17,559 bases of DNA from an uncultured Gardnerella sp. GTDB lineage: Bacteria; Actinomycetota; Actinomycetes; Actinomycetales; Bifidobacteriaceae. The stretch is taken from NCBI GenBank assembly GCA_947292085.1, contig CAMYPN010000020.1:1-17559 (forward strand), written 5' to 3'. How positions within the stretch are numbered: position 1 is the first letter of the stretch; every line of letters starts with the position of its first letter. The notes beneath the pieces are model-generated. The model did no database searches and was not told the origin of the DNA. It saw only the letters and a program-made list of their open reading frames with translations. Positions 6,483 through 13,093 of the stretch are shown piece after piece. The position numbers and the translations under genes are program-made.

Positions 6483-8072
6483 CTATTTAGTAATAACTAA
6501 GTTTTCATTGTTTCGTTTAATAATACCGTCTAATTCAAGCATTGTTATGATTCCTGAAACTTCAGCTATAGAAGGAGCATTTTCGTTACTTGAAGTATTT
6601 TTATAGCATGTAACTATTTCGGAATACACTGTATCTACAGTTGCATCTTCTTTCTTTCTTCTACATTTGCGTATCGCTGTAATAATTTGTTCTTGCAATG
6701 AATTTTTGCAATCAAAAGTTACAGTTTTATCAGAATTACTGGTATCTTCTTTTGCTTCATTTTGATTATTAGATTGTTCTTCGCGTTCTACTTTAGATAT
6801 CTTTGGTGAATAATTTGATTGAGTTGATGAAATGTAATGGTGAGATGTTGGAAATATTTCTTCAATATCATATTTAGAACGAATCATTATTGCTTTTCCT
6901 TCATGAATAATATTGTTGCATCCTGTGTTGTGAGGACTAGTTATATCTCCTGGAACAGCGTAAAGTTCACGGTTTAAATCTGATGCCCAAGTAGCAGTAT
7001 TTAGTGCTCCGGAACGAGCTCGCGCCTGAGTAACTATTACTTTAGATGCTAGAGCCGCAATAATTCTATTTCTCAGAAGAAAACGACGAGCTATAGGCGT
7101 TGTGTCTGGGCAAAGTTCGCTAATTAAAGCACCACCGTTTTCAACAATCGAATCAAAAAGAATTTTATTAGAGCTAGGGCCAATATTATTTAATCCACCT
7201 GCAAAAACTGCTATTGTTCTTCCAATTGGCAGAGTGGATCCAATATTTGAACTTAAAGCATCTAATGCACCCCAATGTGCTGCAGCATCTATTCCAAAAG
7301 CTCCTCCAGAAATTATGCTATGCCCTTTTGATGCGCATGAGTAAGCAAAATGGTATGCAAGATCGTGTCCATAATCTGTGCACCCTCGCGAGCCTACTAT
7401 AGCAAGAGGTTGTCTGCATTGTACGAGTGTGTATGGGTTTCCAATACCCCATAAGCATAAAGGTGGCGCCCATTGTCCGTGTATTGCTAAATCTTGCAAC
7501 TGTTTAGGCCAGTAAGCGCTGTGTGGAGCCACAATCCACTGTTTTGAAGACATTGTAAACCATGATTTCAAATGTTGTGTATCCCATGTAGGAATATGAA
7601 TTAAACGCATACACCATATCGATATTGATTTGTGTAAAGCAATATCAGTTTGTGTATCGTTCGCTTTTTTATTTCCCCAAGCATTAAGACCTATTTTGAA
7701 GTAGTGTTCTAAACGTTTAGTAAAATCATTTTGCTTAATAATTTTCATAATTTCTTGGCGGCTCTGTTGAATTGATTTATCTATAGTATTTTTTGCAGAT
7801 TCCTCATCGTTTTGAGCACATTGTGAAGTAAAAGCAAACTGCATTTGTTCTGCTTTTGGTTTTAACATATGCTTTTGTATATCATCAGAAATTGCTCGTA
7901 AAGCTTCAACAATTAGTTGAGCCTTTTGCGCTCCAAGTAATAAAGCGTACATAATCGCATCAGCGCCTTCTAAACAAAAAGTAAGAATAGCTCGCGCTAA
8001 TGTTTCTTCATCTGGTGAGTACAAGTTTTCCTGGTTATCAAGTTTTATACCTTGTTTGCTAACTGTGTTCAT
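6483..8072 (-). CDS. dprA: DNA processing protein DprA (Smf)
   Basis: DprA binds incoming single-stranded DNA during transformation and loads RecA. The Rossmann-like core is clear: IVGSRGCTDYG (225-235), SGGAFGIDAAAHWGAL (255-270), TIAVFAGGLN, GALISELCP, RRFLLRNRIIAAL (329-341), and AVPGDITSPHNTGCNNII. A C-terminal winged-helix (DprA-WH) domain occupies about 455-527, after an Asn/Glu-rich linker at 408-455. At 529 residues it is long for the family because of about 220 residues before the core; their central part is charged and poorly conserved. It begins inside the end of comM (ATGA overlap, 4 bases), indicating translational coupling in a yraN-comM-dprA operon. Whether the host is naturally transformable cannot be told from this. 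Confidence 0.95.
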   Translation of the reverse strand: MNTVSKQGIKLDNQENLYSPDEETLARAILTFCLEGADAIMYALLLGAQKAQLIVEALRAISDDIQKHMLKPKAEQMQFAFTSQCAQNDEESAKNTIDKSIQQSRQEIMKIIKQNDFTKRLEHYFKIGLNAWGNKKANDTQTDIALHKSISIWCMRLIHIPTWDTQHLKSWFTMSSKQWIVAPHSAYWPKQLQDLAIHGQWAPPLCLWGIGNPYTLVQCRQPLAIVGSRGCTDYGHDLAYHFAYSCASKGHSIISGGAFGIDAAAHWGALDALSSNIGSTLPIGRTIAVFAGGLNNIGPSSNKILFDSIVENGGALISELCPDTTPIARRFLLRNRIIAALASKVIVTQARARSGALNTATWASDLNRELYAVPGDITSPHNTGCNNIIHEGKAIMIRSKYDIEEIFPTSHHYISSTQSNYSPKISKVEREEQSNNQNEAKEDTSNSDKTVTFDCKNSLQEQIITAIRKCRRKKEDATVDTVYSEIVTCYKNTSSNENAPSIAEVSGIITMLELDGIIKRNNENLVITK

Positions 8073-9694
8073 AATCTTGTCCTTAAACTAATTGCTTGAG
8101 CTACATCAGATACGTCTGGTGAAGTGTGTCCAGCAAGATCTGCCAAAGTCCACGAAAGACGCAGTGCACGATCTGCTCCTCGTAAGCTCAATTGATGCTT
8201 TTCTAAAGCGCGATTTATAAGAGAAATTGCCTGAGTTGAAGTATTTTTTCGAAGCCAGGTTCCTGAAGCCTTAGCATTACAATTCCATCCTTGTTCTTTA
8301 AATCTTTCCTGTGCTGTCAGGCGTGCTGTAATCACAGTTTTTCGCATCATTTCGCTAGTTAGCACAGTTGATTTCGACTCGTATTGTTTATGATCGCGTG
8401 AAGATGTGGTTATATGCTCAACCGGAGGAACGTCCATCTGAATATCAATACGATCTAAAATAGGTCCGGAAAGTCTTGAAAAATATCGTATTCGATCTTT
8501 TTCTTTGCAAGTGCAGCGCTCGCCGTTTCCATAAGCGTATCCGCAAGGGCATGGGTTTGCTGCAATTACTAGCTGGAATTTTGCAGGATAAAATGCCGTT
8601 CCTTTAGAGCGTGATACTGCTATGAAACCAGACTCTAATGGTTCTCGTAAAGTTTGTAAAACTCTTGGTGAGAATTCAGGAGCTTCATCCATAAAAAGTA
8701 CTCCGCAATGTGCTCTAGTAATAAGACCCGGTTTTGCTAATCCAGCTCCTCCTCCAATAAGTGATGCTGCTGAAGAAGTGTGGTGCGGAGCTTCAAATGG
8801 AGGTATGTCACTAATACCGTAATATGGCAAAGTTCCACAAAGAGATCTTATAGATGCTACTTCTAGCTGCTCGTTCTCATTAAGTGGGCACATGATACTA
8901 GGCAATCTAGATGCGAGCATAGTTTTTCCAGAGCCTGGAGGACCAATCATCATCACGTGATGTCCTCCTGCTGCAGCAACTTGCAAAGCCCATTTTGTAT
9001 GCTCTTGTCCGATTACTTCCGACATGTCGCCGATTTTGTTATAAATTCCTGTACCTGATGGGGAAATATCTTTTCCATTTGATTCAGAATTTTCTATATT
9101 TTCGTTTATTTTTCTTTCATTTATGCGAATACGTTTATATATAGTGTCTTCTTCTATAAGTTTTAGTGACTCTTCGGGAAGTTTTCCGTTAAGTTGGGTT
9201 ATTAAATCTACAATGTGATGAACGTCTATTACTTCTATACCTTCTAGTAATTTCGCTTCTTTCATATTTTCTCTCGGAATAACAAGTCGTTTCATTCCTT
9301 GATTTTTAGCGTATAGCGATATTGGAAGTATTCCTTGGATCGGTAGTATAGTTCCGTCCAAATTTAATTCGCCTAATATAACTGTTTTATCTAATTCTTT
9401 AAGTGGAAGTATTCCTTCTGCCGCAAGAATGCTCGCTGCTATAGCTAAATCGTAGGAGGAGCCGCTTTTTGGCATAGAAGCAGGGGATAAGTTCACTGTA
9501 ACTCTCTTATCTGGCCACTTGCAGTGAAGAGCAGTGTACGCTGATTTTACTCGTTCTCGAGCTTCGCTTAGTGAGGTGTCTGGAAGACCGATTATAGAGA
9601 ATCCAACTGTTCCGCTCGATATGAATGCTTGTAATTGTATAGTAAAAGCTTTTAATCCGATTAATCCTACGGAAAGTGCGTTGCCAATAACCAT
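8069..9694 (-). CDS. comM: YifB/ComM-family Mg-chelatase-like AAA+ ATPase
   Basis: In organisms where it is studied, ComM is a hexameric AAA+ helicase that helps branch migration during natural transformation. The 541-residue protein has the N-terminal ChlI-like domain (about 1-165, including NLSPASMPKSGSSYDLAIA). It then has a Walker A motif GPPGSGKT at 251-258, Walker B LFMDEAPEF at 333-341, the Cys-rich NPCPCGYAYGNGERCTC segment (380-396, a likely metal site typical of the family), and GPILDRIDI at 410-418. The C-terminal domain (from about 440) ends with the SLRGADRALRLSWTLADL helix bundle. Residues 180-215 are a charged insertion. The start ATG overlaps the yraN stop by one base (TAATG) and the stop overlaps the dprA start. 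Confidence 0.95.
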   Translation of the reverse strand: MVIGNALSVGLIGLKAFTIQLQAFISSGTVGFSIIGLPDTSLSEARERVKSAYTALHCKWPDKRVTVNLSPASMPKSGSSYDLAIAASILAAEGILPLKELDKTVILGELNLDGTILPIQGILPISLYAKNQGMKRLVIPRENMKEAKLLEGIEVIDVHHIVDLITQLNGKLPEESLKLIEEDTIYKRIRINERKINENIENSESNGKDISPSGTGIYNKIGDMSEVIGQEHTKWALQVAAAGGHHVMMIGPPGSGKTMLASRLPSIMCPLNENEQLEVASIRSLCGTLPYYGISDIPPFEAPHHTSSAASLIGGGAGLAKPGLITRAHCGVLFMDEAPEFSPRVLQTLREPLESGFIAVSRSKGTAFYPAKFQLVIAANPCPCGYAYGNGERCTCKEKDRIRYFSRLSGPILDRIDIQMDVPPVEHITTSSRDHKQYESKSTVLTSEMMRKTVITARLTAQERFKEQGWNCNAKASGTWLRKNTSTQAISLINRALEKHQLSLRGADRALRLSWTLADLAGHTSPDVSDVAQAISLRTRL

Positions 9695-10350
9695 TAGAAA
9701 GCTCCTGTAAGGTGTGTAAATTCGATTGCTTTATCGTGAATTGGATCTATTTTCGTGCTATTTTCTTTCATGCTCGAGTTGATGTAAGTATTTTGATTGT
9801 TCTCTCGTATCTCCTGAAGTGTTTGAAAAGTAAGAGCACTGTCGGAGTACGTGTATTTTGAAACTACTAATATTGAAACAATGTCAAACCGTATGCTTCT
9901 GTGCGGTATTTCTGATCCATGTTCACGCAACCATTGCATTCCGGTTCTTTTTACTTTTCGCTGTTTTTCTACGCTAACTGCTTCAAGTGGAGTACCGTAA
10001 TTTGTGTTTCGTCTAGTTTTTACTTCCACAAATACGATAGTTTTATTGGGAGTAAGCATTATGATATCTAGTTCTCCGATTTTGCTATGCCAATTTTTAT
10101 CTATGATTTTCCATCCTTTTTGTATTAGTCGTAGTGCAGCATACTTTTCTCCACAAACGCCTAGTTCTTTATTGCCTATTGAGTGTTCGAAAAGTTGTTT
10201 AGATATTTGATCGATAGCATTATCTATGTTTTGATATTCGTAGTCGCACCCGGTGTAATAATCCTCATTGCGGTGGTTTACAACATGTTTTTGCACGTTG
10301 TACTCGGCGTCTTCAAGCGTTCCGCCAAACGCATAATTATTCTTCAACAT
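9694..10350 (-). CDS. yraN: YraN family (UPF0102) putative nuclease
   Basis: The conserved core, residues 60-160, carries GELD (92-95) and FVEVKTR (107-113), which match the acidic residues and lysine of a PD-(D/E)XK-type nuclease fold. The family's biochemical role is not settled; it is repeatedly found next to comM and dprA. The protein is 218 residues, against about 120 for the usual family member. It has roughly 60 extra N-terminal residues and a 40-residue polar C-terminal tail. The start at 10350 is uncertain: it is the only ATG upstream of the core, but its ribosome site is weak, and an internal GTG such as the one encoding Val19 could serve instead. It is the first gene of the coupled yraN-comM-dprA operon. 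Confidence 0.85.
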   Translation of the reverse strand: MLKNNYAFGGTLEDAEYNVQKHVVNHRNEDYYTGCDYEYQNIDNAIDQISKQLFEHSIGNKELGVCGEKYAALRLIQKGWKIIDKNWHSKIGELDIIMLTPNKTIVFVEVKTRRNTNYGTPLEAVSVEKQRKVKRTGMQWLREHGSEIPHRSIRFDIVSILVVSKYTYSDSALTFQTLQEIRENNQNTYINSSMKENSTKIDPIHDKAIEFTHLTGAF

Positions 10351-10516
10351 GTCGCAATTTCATCATTGTTTGAGTAGTTAAGCTATGTTTTTTGCTTATT
10401 GTGGATACAGGCTCTGCGTCGGCGTGTTGCGTTCATTTTTCAGTATTTTGCTGAATATTTTTTAGAAAATTTTTCGCATAAACTTGCGCTTTTGAGAATG
10501 CGTTATAGGTAAAGCT

Positions 10517-10537
10517 GATAACGATACGTTTGTTATC
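10517..10537. promoter_or_regulatory. Operator-like palindrome between yraN and metY
   Basis: A dyad of 8 pairs (GATAACGA with TTGTTATC, one G-T mismatch, 5-base centre) lies 107 bases before the metY start and 167 bases before yraN, in the divergent intergenic region. Its size fits a dimeric repressor site. No matching regulator is in the window. Confidence 0.35.
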
Positions 10538-10644
10538 TTGTTGTTCATAGTTTAATGTCGTATCACTAGCAAAAATAACTGAGCATAGTTTTGCAATGTT
10601 ATTAAAAGCTTAGTAAGCGAAAAATCGATTCGAGGAGGGGTATT

Positions 10645-11967
10645 ATGAGCAATACTGAAGAAGCGCAAGGAAAGTATCATTTTGAAACTTTGCAATTGCA
10701 TGTTGGTCAAGAGCAGGCGGATCCGGCAACTGATTCTCGTGCAGTTCCTATTTATCAAACAACAAGCTACGTATTCCATGATTTTGATCATGCTGCAGCT
10801 CGTTTTGATTTGCGTGATGCTGGAAACATTTATGGTCGTTTAACGAATTCTACTCAAGATGTTTTTGAGCGTAGAATTGCGGCTCTTGAAGGCGGAACTG
10901 CAGCTTTGGCTGTTGCTTCTGGTGCAGCAGCTGTAGATTATGCTATTCGTAACATCACGCAGCAGGGCGATCACATCGTGTCTTCAAAGAATGTGTATGG
11001 TGGAACTTATAACCTTCTTCGTCATACTCTTCCTCGAGATGGTGTAACAACTACTTTTGTGGATCCTAAGAATCCTCAAAACTTCGAGGATGCTATTCAG
11101 CCAAATACGAAGCTAGTGTACTTTGAAACTTTTGGCAATCCTAATGCAGATTTGCCTGATTTTGAGGCTATTTCCGAGATTGCTCATCGTCACAATCTTC
11201 CTGTTTTTGTTGACAACACTTTCGCAACTGCATACCTTTTCCGTCCACTTGAGCATGGTGCAGATATTGTAGTTGAGTCTGCTACGAAGTTTATTGGCGG
11301 TCATGGTACAACTCTTGGTGGCATTATTGTTGAAGGCGGCAATTTTGATTGGGCTAAAGTCCCAGGAAAATTCCCAACTCTTACGGAAGCTGACCCTAGC
11401 TATCATGGTTTGAACTTCTATGAAGCTTTAGGATCTGTGGCTTTTGTGACTCGTATTCGTGCGATTATTTTGCGCGATACTGGTGCTTGCATTAGCCCAT
11501 TTGCAGCATTCTTGCTTTTGCAAGGCACGGAAACCTTGAGCTTGCGTGTTGAGCGTCACGTTGAGAATGCGTTGAAAGTTGTTCAATATTTGCAAACTGT
11601 GCCAGAAGTTGAGTCTGTAAGTCATCCTTCTATCGAAGGCCGTTCTGATCACGAGCTTTATAAGCGTTATTTCCCGAATGGTGGAGGCTCTATTTTCACC
11701 TTTGATATTAAAGGTGGAAGGGATGCAGCTCGCGTATTTATTGACAATTTACAGCTTTTCTCGCTTCTTGCAAATGTTGCTGACGTGAAGTCGTTGGTTA
11801 TTCACCCTGCATCTACCACGCACTCTCAGGAAACTCCTGAAGAATTGGAAGATCAGGGTATTCATGAAGGCACTATTCGTTTGTCTATTGGAACTGAACA
11901 TATTGACGATATTCTTGCTGATTTGCAGCGTGGATTTGACGCGGTTCGTAAAGCAGGTCTTGCTTAA
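10645..11967 (+). CDS. metY: O-acetylhomoserine sulfhydrylase (PLP-dependent)
   Basis: This enzyme joins O-acetylhomoserine with sulfide to give homocysteine, the direct sulfhydrylation route to methionine. The 440-residue protein belongs to the Cys/Met-metabolism PLP family: YGRLTNST at 63-70 (phosphate contacts from the neighbouring subunit), ASGAAAV near 91-97, VDNTFAT near 189-195, and the PLP lysine Lys215 in ESATKFIGGHGTTLGG. The length and the extra segment after Lys215 (about 229-260) favour MetY over cystathionine gamma-synthase (MetB, about 390 residues). The C-terminus EGTIRLSIGTEHIDDILADL is typical. The start has an excellent ribosome site (GAGGAGG at 10632-10638, six bases before ATG). 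It forms a single-gene unit, divergent from yraN and ended by the terminator at 12033. Confidence 0.95.
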   Translation: MSNTEEAQGKYHFETLQLHVGQEQADPATDSRAVPIYQTTSYVFHDFDHAAARFDLRDAGNIYGRLTNSTQDVFERRIAALEGGTAALAVASGAAAVDYAIRNITQQGDHIVSSKNVYGGTYNLLRHTLPRDGVTTTFVDPKNPQNFEDAIQPNTKLVYFETFGNPNADLPDFEAISEIAHRHNLPVFVDNTFATAYLFRPLEHGADIVVESATKFIGGHGTTLGGIIVEGGNFDWAKVPGKFPTLTEADPSYHGLNFYEALGSVAFVTRIRAIILRDTGACISPFAAFLLLQGTETLSLRVERHVENALKVVQYLQTVPEVESVSHPSIEGRSDHELYKRYFPNGGGSIFTFDIKGGRDAARVFIDNLQLFSLLANVADVKSLVIHPASTTHSQETPEELEDQGIHEGTIRLSIGTEHIDDILADLQRGFDAVRKAGLA

Positions 11968-12032
11968 ATAGAAAAGAGAAAACAAAAGTTATTAATTAAA
12001 AAATATTCCTGAAGATCCATTACCATTTTATT

Positions 12033-12069
12033 CGGAGCGCATATTGTATTTGTATGTGCTCCGATTTTT
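12033..12069 (+). terminator. Terminator of metY
   Basis: An 11-bp stem with one G-U pair (12033-12043 with 12053-12063) followed by ATTTTT. It lies 66 bases after the metY stop. Confidence 0.88.
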
Positions 12070-12088
12070 GTTTATATATTCTGTAAAT

Positions 12089-12120
12089 TTGCGCATCATA
12101 CTTTAGTATGAGACGATAAT
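12089..12120 (+). promoter_or_regulatory. Putative promoter with palindromic operator for the ABC exporter
   Basis: A perfect dyad TCATACT-TT-AGTATGA (12096-12111) lies between a -35-like TTGCGC (12089-12094) and a -10-like GATAAT (12115-12120) separated by 20 bases. A long spacer holding the operator is the hallmark of promoters activated by MerR-family proteins. The dyad is seen directly; the promoter assignment is inference. A second palindrome, AGAAAGCTTTCT, is at 12156-12167. Confidence 0.45.
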
Positions 12121-12236
12121 TTTTTCTAAATAATTTCCGCCTTACGTACGATAGTAGAAAGCTTTCTTTTCGCGTAAATTAAGTATTAGCAACATATTAA
12201 CTATGCGATTACTACTTTTTAAGAAAAGGAGCAGTT

Positions 12237-13076
12237 ATGAACAGTTCGTACGAAACAAGCTCATACGAGCGAGAAAATGCTTTAGATTCTAGAGCAGATT
12301 TTAATCAGAACTTGATTGGTGAAACAGCGGTTGCAGCTTTGCATGTTGTTAAAGATTTTGGCAAGGGTGCAGGCATTGTTCACGCTCTGCGAGATGTTAG
12401 CGTTAGCTTTGAGCGCGGCAAGTTTACTGCGATTATGGGTCCTTCTGGTTCTGGAAAGTCAACTTTAATGCACTCTTTGGCTGGTCTTGACAGTGTTAAT
12501 TCTGGGAAAGTTTTGGTAGATGGCCTAGATATTACAGGCATGAGCGATAAGCAGCTTACACTTATGCGACGCGAAATGGTTGGATTTATTTTCCAAAGTT
12601 TTAATCTTCTTCCAATGTTTAGTGCTGAGCAAAATATTCTTATGCCTCTTACTTTGGCAGGCAAAAAGCCAGATAAGCAATGGTTTGACATCCTGGTTAA
12701 TACTCTTGGCTTGCAAAATCGTTTAAAGCATAGGCCTGCTGAACTTTCTGGCGGTCAGTGTCAAAGAGTTGCTATTGCGCGCGCTTTGATTTCTAAGCCT
12801 TCCGTAGTTTTTGCAGACGAGCCTACTGGTAATCTCGATTCTGCTTCTAGTTCAGAAGTTTTGCATTTCTTGAAGAAGTCGGTAACAGAGCTTGGTCAAA
12901 CTGTGATTATGGTTACTCACGATGCTGTTGCAGCGTCTTATGCAGATAGAGCAATCGTATTTGCAGATGGTCAAATCGTTGAAGACGTGCAAAATCCTAC
13001 TGCAGAAGGCATGAGCAAGATGCTTATGGAACGCAGCGAAGCTGGTATTAATAATCAGTCTGCTCAATTGCAATAA
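12237..13076 (+). CDS. ABC transporter ATP-binding protein (MacB/LolD type)
   Basis: A 279-residue ATPase that powers the permease encoded 17 bases downstream. Motifs in order: Walker A GPSGSGKST (68-76), Q-loop Gln120 in GFIFQSFNLLP, signature LSGGQ (170-174), Walker B VVFADEP with catalytic Glu195, D-loop NLDS (199-202), and H-loop His228 in MVTHD. The FQSFNLLP and ADEPTGNLDS wording is characteristic of the LolD/MacB/FtsE group that pairs with FtsX-fold permeases. The signature continues CQRV where QQRV is usual; this is likely neutral. The first 30 or so residues are a non-conserved polar extension. The start ATG has AAAAGGAG five bases upstream. It probably expels peptides, drugs or lipids, or handles surface components; the substrate cannot be read from sequence. 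Confidence 0.93.
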   Translation: MNSSYETSSYERENALDSRADFNQNLIGETAVAALHVVKDFGKGAGIVHALRDVSVSFERGKFTAIMGPSGSGKSTLMHSLAGLDSVNSGKVLVDGLDITGMSDKQLTLMRREMVGFIFQSFNLLPMFSAEQNILMPLTLAGKKPDKQWFDILVNTLGLQNRLKHRPAELSGGQCQRVAIARALISKPSVVFADEPTGNLDSASSSEVLHFLKKSVTELGQTVIMVTHDAVAASYADRAIVFADGQIVEDVQNPTAEGMSKMLMERSEAGINNQSAQLQ

Positions 13077-13093
13077 AAGGTGGTGAAGTTAGA

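Noticed and set aside
10351..10644. SAM riboswitch before metY
   Set aside because: No conserved SAM-class core or terminator/antiterminator pair was recognised; only a short operator-like dyad is present.
12756..12775. Cysteine in the ABC signature extension (LSGGQCQRV) as a sign of a defective ATPase
   Set aside because: All catalytic motifs are intact and this position after LSGGQ is not essential, so it is most likely a neutral change.
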